A DNA stretch of 64,000 nt from assembly GCF_002944405.1 (NCBI RefSeq), contig NZ_CP024307.1, forward strand, positions 82,501-146,500, read 5' to 3'. Position numbers and translations under genes: made by a program. This document shows, piece by piece, positions 20,661-30,780 of the stretch (within the stretch, counting starts at the first letter, position 1; every line of letters begins with the position of its first letter). A model generated the notes under the pieces. The model saw only the letters and a list, made by a program, of their open reading frames with translations. It did not search any database and was not told the DNA's origin. The DNA comes from Sinorhizobium fredii (GTDB lineage Bacteria; Pseudomonadota; Alphaproteobacteria; Rhizobiales; Rhizobiaceae).

Positions 20661-21463
20661 TGGGCGCCTCCGCCTGCCGTAGCGACCCCGGTCAGCGTCG
20701 CGAAGGCGTCTCGAATGCTGCCTGCGCCTGAGGAGCGGACGACGTCATCGACCCTGCCGTCCGCGAGCACCCTGCCTTGGTGGAGTATGACGACGTGATC
20801 GCCGTCCTCGACCTCGTCGATGAGATGGGTCGCCCAGAAGACGCCGATGCCGTCGGTCGCCACGAGCTTGCGAATGGTCGCGAGAATCTCGGCTCGCGAT
20901 TGTATGTCCAGCCCGACCGTTGCCTCGTCGAGGAGCAGCAGCGGCGGCCAGTGCAAGAGCGCCCGGGCGATTTCGATGCGCCGCATCTGCCCCCCGGAAA
21001 GACTGCGCGCCTTGTCGTGCAAACGGTCGCTCATGCCGATCTGGGCCAGCAGCGCTTCGATGCGCGCGCGGGCCTCTCTCTGCCCGATGCCGTGCAGCGA
21101 GGCGTGGTAGGAGAGATTCTGATAGACGCTGAGGTCGAGATCGAGGGTGCGCGCCTGGAAGACGATGCCGAGCCGCCGCAGAGCCTCGCCCGGTTCGCGG
21201 CTGACGTCGTGGCCGAAGATGCGGATCGACCCCCGACGCGTGTCGAAGAGACGGCTGATCAGCGAGAACAGCGTCGTCTTTCCGGCCCCGTTCAGGCCGA
21301 GAAGGACGGTGAAGCGCCCTGCCGCAATCGAGAAGGAAATGTCGGACAGAACCTGCTTCCGGCCGTAGCTGTGGTCGACCGCCGAGACGTCGAGCGCGGC
21401 GGGCAGGCTCAATCCGTCGTTTGCCCTCACATGCTGCATGTTGGCATCGTCCTCCTCGATCAT
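20657..21463 (-). CDS. ABC ATP-binding protein, PQQ-alcohol/lanthanide cluster
   Basis: A 268-residue ATPase with Walker A GLNGAGKTT, Q loop VFQARTLDLDLSVYQNL, signature LSGGQMRRIEIARALL, Walker B LLLLDEATVGLD and H loop WATHL. The replacement of the usual DEPT by DEAT is characteristic of the PQQ-associated ABC subfamily. An alternative start at ATG 21439 exists. It pairs with the permease at 19794-20660. Confidence 0.9.
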   Translation of the reverse strand: MIEEDDANMQHVRANDGLSLPAALDVSAVDHSYGRKQVLSDISFSIAAGRFTVLLGLNGAGKTTLFSLISRLFDTRRGSIRIFGHDVSREPGEALRRLGIVFQARTLDLDLSVYQNLSYHASLHGIGQREARARIEALLAQIGMSDRLHDKARSLSGGQMRRIEIARALLHWPPLLLLDEATVGLDIQSRAEILATIRKLVATDGIGVFWATHLIDEVEDGDHVVILHQGRVLADGRVDDVVRSSGAGSIRDAFATLTGVATAGGGAQ

Positions 21464-21491
21464 CCAACCTCATTTGCCCGATCATCCAACC

Positions 21492-21974
21492 TTATTTGAT
21501 CGTGATCGTTCCTTTCATGCCTCTCTCGGCGAGATCGGGAACCGACCAGCTGTAGCTACCCGGGCGCACGGTGGTGAACTGGATCTGGATGGTGCCGTCC
21601 GCATCATATTCGAGCCAGGCCGGGGCGCCGTTCATGTGCACTTCGAGATCGTTGATGACAATCTGGTTCATCCACACATTACGGAAGAGGTCGGTGTGGA
21701 ATTTATACTCCAGACCGCCTGCAGCCGATATCTTCCAGCGATAGCCTTGGCCGGCGATCAGCGCAAAATCCTTTTGATTGACGGTGAACTGGTCATTCTT
21801 CGACCCAAGGATCAGCTCGGGGACGTCCTTGCTGGCCCGCGTCACCTGCTCGGCGGCCGCAGCCGGCTGCGTCGCGTCGTTATCATCGTCGTCGGCTGCC
21901 TGCGCGGAACCGGATGTTACCGACAGGACCACGCCGAGAAACACGGCAAGCGCGAAATTCCGATAGCTCTGCAT
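21492..21974 (-). CDS. Exported cupredoxin-like protein without copper ligands
   Basis: A 160-residue protein from ATG 21974 with a signal peptide (about 1-26, ending GSAQAAD), an acidic DDDDNDAT stretch, then a beta-rich domain ending TTVRPGSYSWSVPDLAERGMKGTITIK-like, the pattern of a cupredoxin C-terminus. There is no Cys, so a type-1 copper site is impossible. The acidic stretch could hold a hard metal ion. It sits between the propeller and ATPase genes, where lut clusters have an exported protein. Confidence 0.78.
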   Translation of the reverse strand: MQSYRNFALAVFLGVVLSVTSGSAQAADDDDNDATQPAAAAEQVTRASKDVPELILGSKNDQFTVNQKDFALIAGQGYRWKISAAGGLEYKFHTDLFRNVWMNQIVINDLEVHMNGAPAWLEYDADGTIQIQFTTVRPGSYSWSVPDLAERGMKGTITIK

Positions 21975-22009
21975 TTCCTCCTCCGCTGCCAAAGAGCTTT
22001 GCCGTCCCG

Positions 22010-22987
22010 TCAGTTCGGATGCACGACCACGCCCCAGGGCAGCGCCCCGACGGTCACCGATTGAATTGCCTCGTCGGTCGCGACGTCAATGAAGGTGATG
22101 TCGTTCGAGACGCCGTTGGTGCTTATGATCGTCTTCTGGTCGGGGGTGAAGGCGAGCTGCCAGACCCGTTGCCCGACGAGCACGTATTTTTCGACCTCAT
22201 AGGTCTTCGCATCGATCACCGCCACGCGGTTGGCGGGGCCGAGCGCCACATAGGCTTTCGTGCCGTCGGCGGTGATGCGCACGCCGACCGGCTGGATCGA
22301 TTCCGAGCGCAGGCCAGGAATCTCGAAGGTGATCTTGTGCTTTACCTCACGGCTCGCATTGTCGATGATCGAGACGGTGCCGCCGATTTCGGCGCTGACC
22401 CAGACCTCTGAATTGTCTGGCTTGAACTCGGCGAAGCGCGGCCGCGAATCGACGAGAACATTGTGGGTGATTTCGTTGGTTGCCGTGTCGATGAAATGGG
22501 CCATGTTGGTCGTCTCGGAGGTGTTGACCATGGTCTTGCCGTCCGGGCTGATGCCCATTCCCTCGGGTTCGACGCCGACCGGCACCTCCGCCACCACTTT
22601 CTTGCCCTCGAGGTCGATGACGGTGACCAGATTGTCGTCCTCGTTGGCGACATAGAGCGTCTTGCCGTCGGGTGAGAGGACGAACAGCTCGGGATCCGGG
22701 CCGGAGGGTAGCGATCCGACAATCTCGTAGGTGGCCGTGTCGATGATCTCGATCGTGTCGTCGTCGCTTGCGCAGAGATAGATGAACTTGCCGTCGTGCG
22801 AAATGGTGATGCCGCGCGGCCGCTGGCCGACATTGATCGTGCGCACCACTTCCTTCGTGACCGAGTCGACCACAGTCACCGTGTTGTCCTTCTCGTTGGA
22901 GACATAGACCATGTAGGCGAAGGCTGGCGAAGCCATGCTGGCGGCGACGGCAAGTCCGGCCGAAAGATACGTCAGTCTTCGCAGCAC
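22010..22987 (-). CDS. YVTN beta-propeller protein, PQQ-associated
   Basis: A 325-residue periplasmic protein. Signal peptide to about residue 24 (ASPAFA), then seven or so YVTN-type repeats (VYVSNEKDNTVTVVD, LYVANEDDNLVTVID, AYVALGPANRVAVID). This is the beta-propeller found with PQQ-alcohol ABC genes (PedB/LutD-like). The role is unknown; a scaffold or binding function near the transporter is likely. Confidence 0.9.
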   Translation of the reverse strand: MLRRLTYLSAGLAVAASMASPAFAYMVYVSNEKDNTVTVVDSVTKEVVRTINVGQRPRGITISHDGKFIYLCASDDDTIEIIDTATYEIVGSLPSGPDPELFVLSPDGKTLYVANEDDNLVTVIDLEGKKVVAEVPVGVEPEGMGISPDGKTMVNTSETTNMAHFIDTATNEITHNVLVDSRPRFAEFKPDNSEVWVSAEIGGTVSIIDNASREVKHKITFEIPGLRSESIQPVGVRITADGTKAYVALGPANRVAVIDAKTYEVEKYVLVGQRVWQLAFTPDQKTIISTNGVSNDITFIDVATDEAIQSVTVGALPWGVVVHPN

Positions 22988-23003
22988 CTGTCTCTCTCCC
23001 TGT

Positions 23004-24269
23004 TTAAGGCAACGTCAGAGCACATTTTGTCTCCGGCTGGTCGACGCCGAGCGTGTCGAGTTCGGAGACCTTATGCAGGAACCCTTCCTGGGGCGAGGTC
23101 GAAACCACGGAACGGCCGTCGCCCAGGAAGATCGGCTGGCGCAGCTGCCAGTTCCATTTACGGAAGGTCAGCTTCTGCCCCTTGAAGGCCGCGAGCGAGA
23201 AGTCGTCGGAGCGTATATAGGCTGCGAGCGTCTCGGGATCGGCGCTTTGCGTGCGCGTCGCGGCCTCGCCGACGATCCTCGCCGCCGTCCAGGCGGCCAT
23301 GTCCTTCGACAGCATGCGCCGGCCATTCGCCTTGGCGAAACGGTTCTGGATCTGCGTGCCGCCCCATTGCTCGCTGGCCGGGTGCCAGGCAGAAGGGATC
23401 AGGCCGGCAGTGCCGGCCACCGGGCGCGGAATCCAGGTCCGGAACGGCACGTATGTTCCGAAAACCTCGCTTTCGTCGGCGACGAGCAGCACGTCGTGGT
23501 CGGGGAACGCCTGCGTGAAGACGGGCATTTGCCGCTGGATCTGGACCACGCCGGTATCCGTTCGCCGCGCCGTGCCGGTGTCAGTGAACTCCTTTTCGGC
23601 GATGATCTCGCCACCGAAGCGCGTGGCGGCGCGGCGCAGCGCATCGGCGAACAGTCGGTCGGGCTCATGGGAGCCGTGGACCAGCACCCATCGGCGCCAC
23701 TGCTTCCAGACCAGATATTGCGCCAGCCCGTCGGCCAGCATCGTGCGGGTCGGGGCGGTGTGGAAGACGTTCGCCCGGCACTCCTCCTCGCGCAGACGGT
23801 CGTCGGTGGCGCCGACGTTGAAGATCAGCACTCCCTTGTCGCGGGCGATTTCGGCGATCGACAGAAGCTGCGCGGCCGAGAGATCGGCGAGAATATAGCG
23901 CGCGCCCTTCGACACCATGTCGTTGAAGGCCGGCACGGCATCGGCGTCCGGCCTTATTTCGGTCAGATCGAGCGTGAACTTCTGTCCGAGGAAGGTACCG
24001 GTCGTGTTGTTGTCGCCCACCGCCACCTTGGCTCCGGCGACGCCTTCGTCACGCGGCGGCACGTCGAGCACCGAAAGGGCGAGTTCAGGCGCATAGGCCC
24101 GAAGATAGCCCAGCTTGAGTTCCAGGACCTGCTCGGCCGGAGCCGTCTTGCCGACGGGCGCAGGCTGCTGCGTAACGGCCCGGGAGCCGGAAGCCGCAAG
24201 AAGAACTGCGATAAGGAGCGTCAGGGCATAGCGCACCGCTGATCCCATTCGATCGACAACATGCACCAT
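23004..24269 (-). CDS. ABC substrate-binding protein, PQQ-alcohol system
   Basis: A 421-residue periplasmic protein of the type-I (LivJ-like) fold in the PQQ-dependent alcohol dehydrogenase system family (LutA/PedA-like). The N-terminus from ATG 24269 (or 24248, which also leads into the signal segment YALTLLIAVLLAASG) is an export signal. Motifs include GYLRAYAPELALSVLDVPPRDEG and FNVGATDDRLREEECRANVFHTAP. It is the first gene of the leftward run and faces away from the MHS transporter. In Methylorubrum LutA binds lanthanide-related cargo; the ligand here is not proven. Confidence 0.88.
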   Translation of the reverse strand: MVHVVDRMGSAVRYALTLLIAVLLAASGSRAVTQQPAPVGKTAPAEQVLELKLGYLRAYAPELALSVLDVPPRDEGVAGAKVAVGDNNTTGTFLGQKFTLDLTEIRPDADAVPAFNDMVSKGARYILADLSAAQLLSIAEIARDKGVLIFNVGATDDRLREEECRANVFHTAPTRTMLADGLAQYLVWKQWRRWVLVHGSHEPDRLFADALRRAATRFGGEIIAEKEFTDTGTARRTDTGVVQIQRQMPVFTQAFPDHDVLLVADESEVFGTYVPFRTWIPRPVAGTAGLIPSAWHPASEQWGGTQIQNRFAKANGRRMLSKDMAAWTAARIVGEAATRTQSADPETLAAYIRSDDFSLAAFKGQKLTFRKWNWQLRQPIFLGDGRSVVSTSPQEGFLHKVSELDTLGVDQPETKCALTLP

Positions 24270-24640
24270 CTCCGACGCCTGTCGGATCTGTGCAATTGCT
24301 CGGTGCCGCAGACAGCTTAGTCGAGATTTCGCTGATTTCAACCCGGCTGCGATGCAGCAGTCCTGCCAACGCCTGCATGTTTCTCCGCAATAGAACAGCT
24401 CAGGCAAAGGCCGGCGGCGCGGTGGGCGGCAATGTGTCCCGGCGCAATGTTCGAATCTTCCCGGCGTTCCACATGGGATTCGTCAGCGACAACCGCTGAA
24501 CTTTAGCAAAGTCGGGTATCCACGACGAAGCATTACTTCGGAAAACTGTCGCTGCCGGAGCAAACTCTTTTGCTGCGCTGGTTTCGTGATAGAATACCGG
24601 AAAAATATGGGGGCCATGTGTTGAAACGGGAGGAAGAAAC

Positions 24641-25966
24641 ATGGCTGTCCAGGTCCCGAAGGACTTCCGGCGGGTGATCGTTGCCGCATCGGTCGGAAAC
24701 ATCATCGAATGGTACGATTTCTACATCTTCGGCAGCTTGGCCGCAGTTCTCTCGGTCAAGTTCTTCGAACAGTCGCACCCGGTCGCAGCGCTCCTGAGTA
24801 CGATCGCGCTGTTCACGGCGGGCTTCCTGATTCGTCCGCTGGGGGCGTTCCTGTTCGGCTGGATGGGCGACCGGGTCGGTCGCAAATACACCTTCCTGAT
24901 CACGCTCAGCGGAATGGGCTTGGGCACCGGCGCCATCGGCCTGATCCCCACCTATGAGGCGATCGGCCTCACCGCCGCATTTCTTCTCTTCGGCTTGCGG
25001 ATGATCCAGGGCCTGTGCCTCGGCGGCGAATATGGCGGCGCCATCACCTATGTCGCCGAGCATGTGCCGGACGAGCGCCGCGGCTACTACACCGGCTGGC
25101 TTCAGACCTCTCCGACGCTCGGTATCGTGGTGTCGCTCGCCGTCATCATCGCGACCCGCACCTATTTCGGCAACGAGGTCTTCGAAGCATGGGCCTGGCG
25201 CGTTCCGTTTCTGGTGTCGTTCCTGCTGGTCGGCATCGCGATCTACATCCGGCTTCAGCTCCAGGAGACGCCGATCTTCGCGGAGATAAAGGCCAAGGGG
25301 CAGATGACCCGAAATCCCTGGAAGGAGGCCTTCCTCAGTTCCAACATCAAATTCGTCGGGATCGCCACCATCGTGCTGATCGGGCAGGGGGTGGTCTGGT
25401 ACAGCGGCCAGTTCTGGGCGCTCTACTTCCTGCAGCAGGTTTCCAAGGTGGATGCATTGAACTCCGCCTATATCGTCGGCGCAGCGCTGCTCCTGGCGAC
25501 GCCGAGCTTGATCTTCTTCGGATGGCTGTCCGACATCATCGGCCGCAAGCCGGTGATCCTCGGAGGCATGCTGCTCGCCGCGATCACCTACTACCCGCTG
25601 TATCTGTGGCTGGGCACCGTCACCCAGCCGGACAATATCAACTACCCGACGGCGATCTTCATCATCTTCATTCTCGTCTGCTATGTCGGGATGGTCTATG
25701 GCCCGGTTGGGGCATTCCTGGCGGAATACTTTCCCGGCCGTATCCGGTACACCTCGGTCTCGGTGCCGTATCACATCGGCAACGGCTGGGGCGGCGGATT
25801 GGTGCCCTTCGTCACCTCGGCGGCCTTCGCGGCCACCGGCAGCGTCGGCTACGCGCTGATCTATCCGATCGTCGTGCCTGCCGTCTGCTTCCTGCTTGCG
25901 CTTTACCTCATGCCCGAGACCCACAAGGTCAGCATTTGGGAGCCGGTCGAGCCCAGAGCGGGTTGA
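24641..25966 (+). CDS. MHS-family metabolite:H+ symporter
   Basis: A 441-residue major facilitator protein with twelve predicted transmembrane segments. The opening VGNIIEWYDFYIFG is the signature of the metabolite:H+ symporter family (KgtP, ShiA, ProP); the loop 2-3 motif GWMGDRVGRKYTF and its repeat GWLSDIIGRKPVI are present. A strong ribosome binding site (GGGAGGAAG) precedes ATG 24641. The substrate cannot be told; dicarboxylates, shikimate and betaines are family members' substrates. It diverges from the lut-like run. Confidence 0.92.
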   Translation: MAVQVPKDFRRVIVAASVGNIIEWYDFYIFGSLAAVLSVKFFEQSHPVAALLSTIALFTAGFLIRPLGAFLFGWMGDRVGRKYTFLITLSGMGLGTGAIGLIPTYEAIGLTAAFLLFGLRMIQGLCLGGEYGGAITYVAEHVPDERRGYYTGWLQTSPTLGIVVSLAVIIATRTYFGNEVFEAWAWRVPFLVSFLLVGIAIYIRLQLQETPIFAEIKAKGQMTRNPWKEAFLSSNIKFVGIATIVLIGQGVVWYSGQFWALYFLQQVSKVDALNSAYIVGAALLLATPSLIFFGWLSDIIGRKPVILGGMLLAAITYYPLYLWLGTVTQPDNINYPTAIFIIFILVCYVGMVYGPVGAFLAEYFPGRIRYTSVSVPYHIGNGWGGGLVPFVTSAAFAATGSVGYALIYPIVVPAVCFLLALYLMPETHKVSIWEPVEPRAG

Positions 25967-25981
25967 GATTGAGGAGACGTG

Positions 25982-26014
25982 CCCAAAGTGCGGGGCTCAG
26001 CCCCGCACTTTGGG
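25982..26014. terminator. 15-bp hairpin between convergent genes
   Basis: CCCAAAGTGCGGGGC (25982-25996) pairs perfectly with 26000-26014 around a TCA loop. It lies 15 bases after the transporter stop and 16 before the cyclase stop, so it can end both transcripts. There is no T run on the plus strand, so it may work with Rho or as a 3'-end stabiliser. Confidence 0.75.
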
Positions 26015-26030
26015 AAGGGGAGCAATTGAC

Positions 26031-27593
26031 CTATCTCACGAGGTAGGTCTCGATCTTGCCGATGCCCTTCAGATCGAGGGCGCGTCGCGGCTCGAGCGTC
26101 CACCGGCCATGCAGGGCGCGCCTCGTCGCCTCCGAGATCTGAACGCTGTCGGGCACGCCTTGGGATTCGAGACGGCTCGCAATGTTCACCGTTTCCCCCC
26201 AGACGTCGTAGACGAAACGAAGCCGGCCGATCAATCCGGCGACCACCGGCCCCGAGTGGACGCCGATTCGAACCCGGAAGCGGTCGGTGTCGGAGGCTGA
26301 GCCCTGCAGCGCTTCCAGCATCGATTTCCCGAGGGCGACGATCCTGTCGGCGTGATCGGCGGAAGGTTCCGGAATGCCGCAGGCGGCCATATAGGCGTCG
26401 CCGATCGTCTTGATCTTCTCGACGCGATGCTGCTCGGTCAGAAGATCGAACTTGCTGAACATCGCGTCCAGTCGCCTGACGAGGTCGGACGGCGGCAGCC
26501 TTGCGGCGATGGGCGAAAAGCCGACAATGTCGGCGAACAGAATGGACACCTCTTCGAAGCGATCGGCGATGATCTCCTCGCCGCCCTGCAGCCGGGCAAC
26601 GATCTGGTCGGGCAGGATCGCGTGAACAAGGGAATCGGCGCGCCGCTTTTCCATTTCGATCTGCTCGAGATAGCGGTGCTCGCGGTCTAGCCAGCGTTTC
26701 TTTTCGAGCGTGGAGTTGATCCGCGCCCGAAGCAGGACGGGATTGAACGGCTTCGTCAGATAGTCGTCAGCGCCGGCCTCGATGCAACGGGCCACGGCCG
26801 CCACTTCGCTGAGGCCCGATATCATGATGACCGGCACGTGCCGCCATCGGTCTTCCGCCTTCAGCCTTGCGAGGACTTCGATGCCGTTCATGTCCGGCAT
26901 CAGGATATCGAGCAGGATGAGGTCGAACTCCCCCTCCGCCAGTCTTGCAAGCGCCGAGCGGCCGGAATCGGCCACGACGACGCGATGGCCCTCGTGGCGA
27001 AGGCGGCGGCTGAGAAGATCGCGATTGCTGGCGACATCGTCGACCACCAGGATCCTGCCGCCCTGATCGGTCCAGGCCTCCTGCCTGCTCTGGAACAGCA
27101 GCCGTTCGAGTTCGGCCGTGTCTAGCCCGGTCTCATCCCGCGATTGAAGCGCCCCGATGGCGGCTCCGCGCGAAAGACCGGCGATGGCGTCGACCTGCTT
27201 CAACAGCTCGGAGGCCGCGGCCAGAATTACGCCGAGGTCATCCTTCAGCGTGTGCGGCTGCGGCTCTCCGGCCTCTTCGAGGATCATCTCGGAATAGCCG
27301 ATGATGGCGTTGAGCGGTGTACGAAGATCGTGCCGCAGCCGTGCCTCCGCCTCGGCGGCGTCTCCGCCCGGGCATCCCGTCTTTGCGTCGACGAGGCTCT
27401 CGATAAAACTGTTCAGTTGTCTTGCTGCGGCACCGATGCGTTCCAGGTCGGCGAGCAGCTCGAGTGCGCCGAGATCGCGCGCCTGTTCGAGCAGCAATTC
27501 CTGAAACCCCAGGATCGCCTGTGCCGGGCCGGCCATCCGCTGCGCCACATGGGTGGCAAGGGCCTGACGCTGAAATTCGTTCCCGACGCTCAT
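26031..27593 (-). CDS. HisKA-receiver-class III nucleotidyl cyclase
   Basis: About 520 residues (524 if GTG 27605, adjacent to the upstream stop, is used). An N-terminal HisKA-like dimerisation segment ([20 protein letters not shown]) has no following ATPase domain. A receiver follows (VVDDVASNRD, ILLDILMPDMNG, YLTKPF), then a class III cyclase domain: ILFADIVGFS metal-binding Asp, KTIGDAYM with a base-selecting Lys, and VYDVWGETVNIASR. The Lys favours cAMP over cGMP. It is the last gene of the heme-sensor operon, so the receiver is probably the end point of the relay, switching cyclase activity. Confidence 0.9.
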   Translation of the reverse strand: MSVGNEFQRQALATHVAQRMAGPAQAILGFQELLLEQARDLGALELLADLERIGAAARQLNSFIESLVDAKTGCPGGDAAEAEARLRHDLRTPLNAIIGYSEMILEEAGEPQPHTLKDDLGVILAAASELLKQVDAIAGLSRGAAIGALQSRDETGLDTAELERLLFQSRQEAWTDQGGRILVVDDVASNRDLLSRRLRHEGHRVVVADSGRSALARLAEGEFDLILLDILMPDMNGIEVLARLKAEDRWRHVPVIMISGLSEVAAVARCIEAGADDYLTKPFNPVLLRARINSTLEKKRWLDREHRYLEQIEMEKRRADSLVHAILPDQIVARLQGGEEIIADRFEEVSILFADIVGFSPIAARLPPSDLVRRLDAMFSKFDLLTEQHRVEKIKTIGDAYMAACGIPEPSADHADRIVALGKSMLEALQGSASDTDRFRVRIGVHSGPVVAGLIGRLRFVYDVWGETVNIASRLESQGVPDSVQISEATRRALHGRWTLEPRRALDLKGIGKIETYLVR

Positions 27594-27605
27594 TTTCAAC
27601 GCCAC

Positions 27606-27977
27606 TCAGGGAGATGCGGTGAGCAATTGTTCGATCTTCCGGACAAGCTGCGTCAGGTCGACCGGCTTGCTGTCATAGTCGTCGCAACCGGCATCCAGCG
27701 CCATGTCCCGGTCGCTGGCCATGGCGTGGGCCGTCAGCGCGATGACAGGTATCCCGGACGTAAGCGGGTTGGCCTTGATCTGTCGGGTCGCTTCCCAGCC
27801 GTCCATGACCGGCAGGCTCATATCCATCAGGATCACATCGGGCCTTTCGGAAGCGGCGAGCTCGACGCCGGCCTTGCCGTTTTCGGCAATGAGCACGTCG
27901 AAGCCGCGGCGGGACAAACGCCGCGAAAGCATGTCGCGGTTCATTTCATTGTCTTCCACCAGAAGGATTCTCGTCAT
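27606..27977 (-). CDS. Single-domain response regulator (DivK/CheY-like)
   Basis: A 123-residue receiver starting at ATG 27977 after GGAGGAG. The key residues are in LVEDNEMNRD, the phosphoacceptor in ILMDMSLPVMDGWEAT, LTAHAM and the Lys in SKPVD. The motif ALTAHAM and VEDNEMNRDMLSRRL are typical of receivers that take phosphate from hybrid kinases. It lies between the kinase (49 bases away) and the cyclase (adjacent), so it is the likely shuttle. Confidence 0.9.
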   Translation of the reverse strand: MTRILLVEDNEMNRDMLSRRLSRRGFDVLIAENGKAGVELAASERPDVILMDMSLPVMDGWEATRQIKANPLTSGIPVIALTAHAMASDRDMALDAGCDDYDSKPVDLTQLVRKIEQLLTASP

Positions 27978-28026
27978 TTCCGGTCTCCTCCTGCCCGCTG
28001 CAGGTTTGCACGGCACGATTTAGCCT

Positions 28027-30780
28027 TCAGCGGTCGCCGACGGTCTGGCCGGCCGTTTCACGCGATGCGATCTGGCGCTCGAGAGCCTCCACCAGTTGCG
28101 ACCTGCTGTTTGCCCCCTTGTTGACGACGGCGACCGCCCGCTCGCGCAGCCACCGCAACTCGTTGGCGGAGAGGTCCTTCGACGTGACCACGACCACCGG
28201 AATGTTCTGCAGCTCCGGAATTCCCTGCATCTCGCTGAGCGTCTGGAATCCGTCCATTTCCGGCATCAGCAGATCGAGCAGGACGAGGCGCGGCAGAAGC
28301 CGTTTCATCATGTCGAGGCCGCGCACGCCGTCACCTGCCTCGTGGACCATCCAATCCCTCTTCACCAGAATGCGCCGCAGGAATTCGCGGGAAGCCAGGT
28401 CGTCGTCGATGACGAGCACGTCGCGGTTTCCACCGCCGCAAGCCTCGACGGTCCGGATCAGCTTGTCGGTGTCGATCGGCTTGGTCAGATATTCGACCGC
28501 GCCGAGCGAGAGACCGAGCTCGCGATCCGCCAGAATGGTCGCCAGGATCACCGGGACGGTGCAGAGGTCGGGGTCGCTCTTCAGCGTGCGCAGCACCGAC
28601 CAGCCGTCCTGGTGCGGCATGATGATGTCGAGAATAATGGCGTCGGGCCGATGCTCGCGGGCGACGGCTATCCCCTCCGCGCCGCTCGCCGCCTGCATCG
28701 AGGCGAGACCCGCTTCCGCCAGCGCCTTTGCGATCAGGTTGCGGGCGGCCGGGTCGTCGTCGATGATGAGCGCGGTGCGGCCCGGCTGGATGATCTGCGA
28801 TGGCTCGGCTGCCGGCGCCACGCCGGCCTCCCGCCGGCATCGCGCCGGCACTTCCATCGTGAAGACCGAGCCCTTTCCCACTTCGCTTTCGACATCGACG
28901 GCGCCGCCGATCATGCGGCTGAAACTGCGGGTGATGCTCAAGCCGAGGCCGGTGCCGCCGTAGTTGCGGGTGGTGGACGCATCGGCCTGCGTGAAGGCGT
29001 TGAAAAGCCGGTTCTGCTGTTCCGGCGTCATGCCGATGCCGGTGTCGGAGACCTTGAAGACGAGCCAGTCGCCGTCGGCTCGCTCTTCGCGCCGGGCCGA
29101 CAGCGTGACCCGGCCGCTATTGGTGAACTTCGCCGCGTTGCTGAGCAGGTTGAAGAGATTCTGGCGCAGCTTGGTCTGGTCCGAATGCATCTCCCCGAGA
29201 TCGCCGTCGAACTCCTGGATGAATTCGTTGCGGTTCTTCGCCATCAGCGGCGCGACGGTGGCGGTCACGTCGCCGAGCAGCCGGGCGACGTCGAAGGTTT
29301 CGAGGAAGACCTCCATCTTGTTCGCCTCGATCTTCGACAGGTCGAGAATATCGTTGATGAGCGACAGCAGATGCCGGCCGGCCGAAGCGATTTTCTCGAG
29401 GTCCGGGACCAGCTCGTCCTCGTCATGGTCGCGCGCTTCCTCTATCAGCATCTCGCTATAACCGATGATCGCATTCAGCGGCGTGCGCAATTCGTGGCTC
29501 ATCGAGGCGAGGAACCGGCTCTTGGCCTCGCTGGCCGCTTCGGCATTGCTCTTGGCACGCTCGAGCTCGACCTGCCTCTGCTTGAGTTCGGTAATGTCGG
29601 TATAGACGGCGACCGTCCCACCGTCCGGGATCTTGCGCTTGGTGATGCGCACCCATTTGTCATTGAACCGCCTCTCGTCGACGAGGCCGGCGGGATCGCG
29701 GTGGAGGCGCAGGCGTTCCTCGATCCACTCGTCCGGCGCCTTGCCTTCGAGGTCCACTTTCCCTTTTGCCAGGTTCTGCTCCAGGATTTCGCGGAAGCTC
29801 TTGCCGCGCAGTTCGTTCGGCTTGTGGCTGGGGAAGATTTCGCAATATTTGCTGTTGGCGACGAGGATACGGTCGTCCGGATCATAGAGCACGAACCCGT
29901 CGGAAATCGCCTCGAGCGCCGCGGCGACCGTCCGCCTTTGCCGCTCCGCCTGGTCCTCGAGCTTCTTCTTTTCGATGGCGTTCTGCTGGAACAGCGAAAG
30001 CGTTTTCGCCATCGCCCCGAATTCGTCGCCGCCCTCCTGGGGGACCTCGACATCGTAGCGGCCCTCGGTCAGGTCGCCGATCACCCGGTTGAGGCGCCGG
30101 AGCGGCCCGACGATCGAGCGCAGGACGAGGAGCGTCAGGAGCGATCCGATCAGGACGACCCCGCCGACGAGGATGGCCGCGGTCGTGGCCGTCTTTTGCG
30201 TCTGCGCCACGACCTCGTTGCGGGCAGCCTCAGCATCGGCCTTCACCTGCTCGACAAGCCTGTTGAGGTTCCGATCGACATGGCCGCTATGGGTGCGTGC
30301 TTCCGCCAGCAGGGTGTTGCCCAGGATGCGGTTGTCCTGGGTATAGCTTTCCGTTGCCTGTAGCGCCGTCGCGACATAGGCGTCGATTTCCGTGCGGATT
30401 TCCCTGACGGCGGCCGGAGAGTGCTTGGCAAGGCGCTCCAACTGGACCTGCAGGCGCTCGCGGGCCTGCTCGGCATTGCGCTGCGAATTCATCAGCAGGC
30501 TGACGGAGAGATCGGTCAGCCAGTACCGGAGGTCGCCGAAGGCGACATGCGCCGCCGCCGCCGATGCGGCCCGGTCGAAGAGTTCCTGGGTTTCGGCCAT
30601 GCGCGCGGCGCTGCGATGGAGCGCCTGCGTCAGGAAAACCGACGATAGTACAAGGCTGATCATGCCGGCCGCGGTCAGCGTCGCGACGCGTGCCGAGATC
30701 GGCAGATTGGCGATCCGGCTGGCAAGCCTCGGCGCCGGGACAGGCTTTAGTGGCTGCAACTGCTCGCGAAGCGCGCTCAT
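28027..30780 (-). CDS. Hybrid histidine kinase with two receivers
   Basis: A 917-residue membrane kinase. Two transmembrane segments (about 28-55 and 194-215) bracket a helical periplasmic sensor; then HAMP, a coiled coil, a PAS domain ([20 protein letters not shown]), HisKA with His429 ([14 protein letters not shown]), HATPase ([30 protein letters not shown]) and two C-terminal receivers (IILDIIMP and VLLDLLMP). The gene starts four bases inside the heme-protein gene (ATGA). The periplasmic heme protein is the obvious input partner. Confidence 0.93.
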   Translation of the reverse strand: MSALREQLQPLKPVPAPRLASRIANLPISARVATLTAAGMISLVLSSVFLTQALHRSAARMAETQELFDRAASAAAAHVAFGDLRYWLTDLSVSLLMNSQRNAEQARERLQVQLERLAKHSPAAVREIRTEIDAYVATALQATESYTQDNRILGNTLLAEARTHSGHVDRNLNRLVEQVKADAEAARNEVVAQTQKTATTAAILVGGVVLIGSLLTLLVLRSIVGPLRRLNRVIGDLTEGRYDVEVPQEGGDEFGAMAKTLSLFQQNAIEKKKLEDQAERQRRTVAAALEAISDGFVLYDPDDRILVANSKYCEIFPSHKPNELRGKSFREILEQNLAKGKVDLEGKAPDEWIEERLRLHRDPAGLVDERRFNDKWVRITKRKIPDGGTVAVYTDITELKQRQVELERAKSNAEAASEAKSRFLASMSHELRTPLNAIIGYSEMLIEEARDHDEDELVPDLEKIASAGRHLLSLINDILDLSKIEANKMEVFLETFDVARLLGDVTATVAPLMAKNRNEFIQEFDGDLGEMHSDQTKLRQNLFNLLSNAAKFTNSGRVTLSARREERADGDWLVFKVSDTGIGMTPEQQNRLFNAFTQADASTTRNYGGTGLGLSITRSFSRMIGGAVDVESEVGKGSVFTMEVPARCRREAGVAPAAEPSQIIQPGRTALIIDDDPAARNLIAKALAEAGLASMQAASGAEGIAVAREHRPDAIILDIIMPHQDGWSVLRTLKSDPDLCTVPVILATILADRELGLSLGAVEYLTKPIDTDKLIRTVEACGGGNRDVLVIDDDLASREFLRRILVKRDWMVHEAGDGVRGLDMMKRLLPRLVLLDLLMPEMDGFQTLSEMQGIPELQNIPVVVVTSKDLSANELRWLRERAVAVVNKGANSRSQLVEALERQIASRETAGQTVGDR

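Noticed and set aside
28096..30363. A 755-codon open frame on the plus strand
   Set aside because: It mirrors the hybrid kinase on the other strand and shows no domain.
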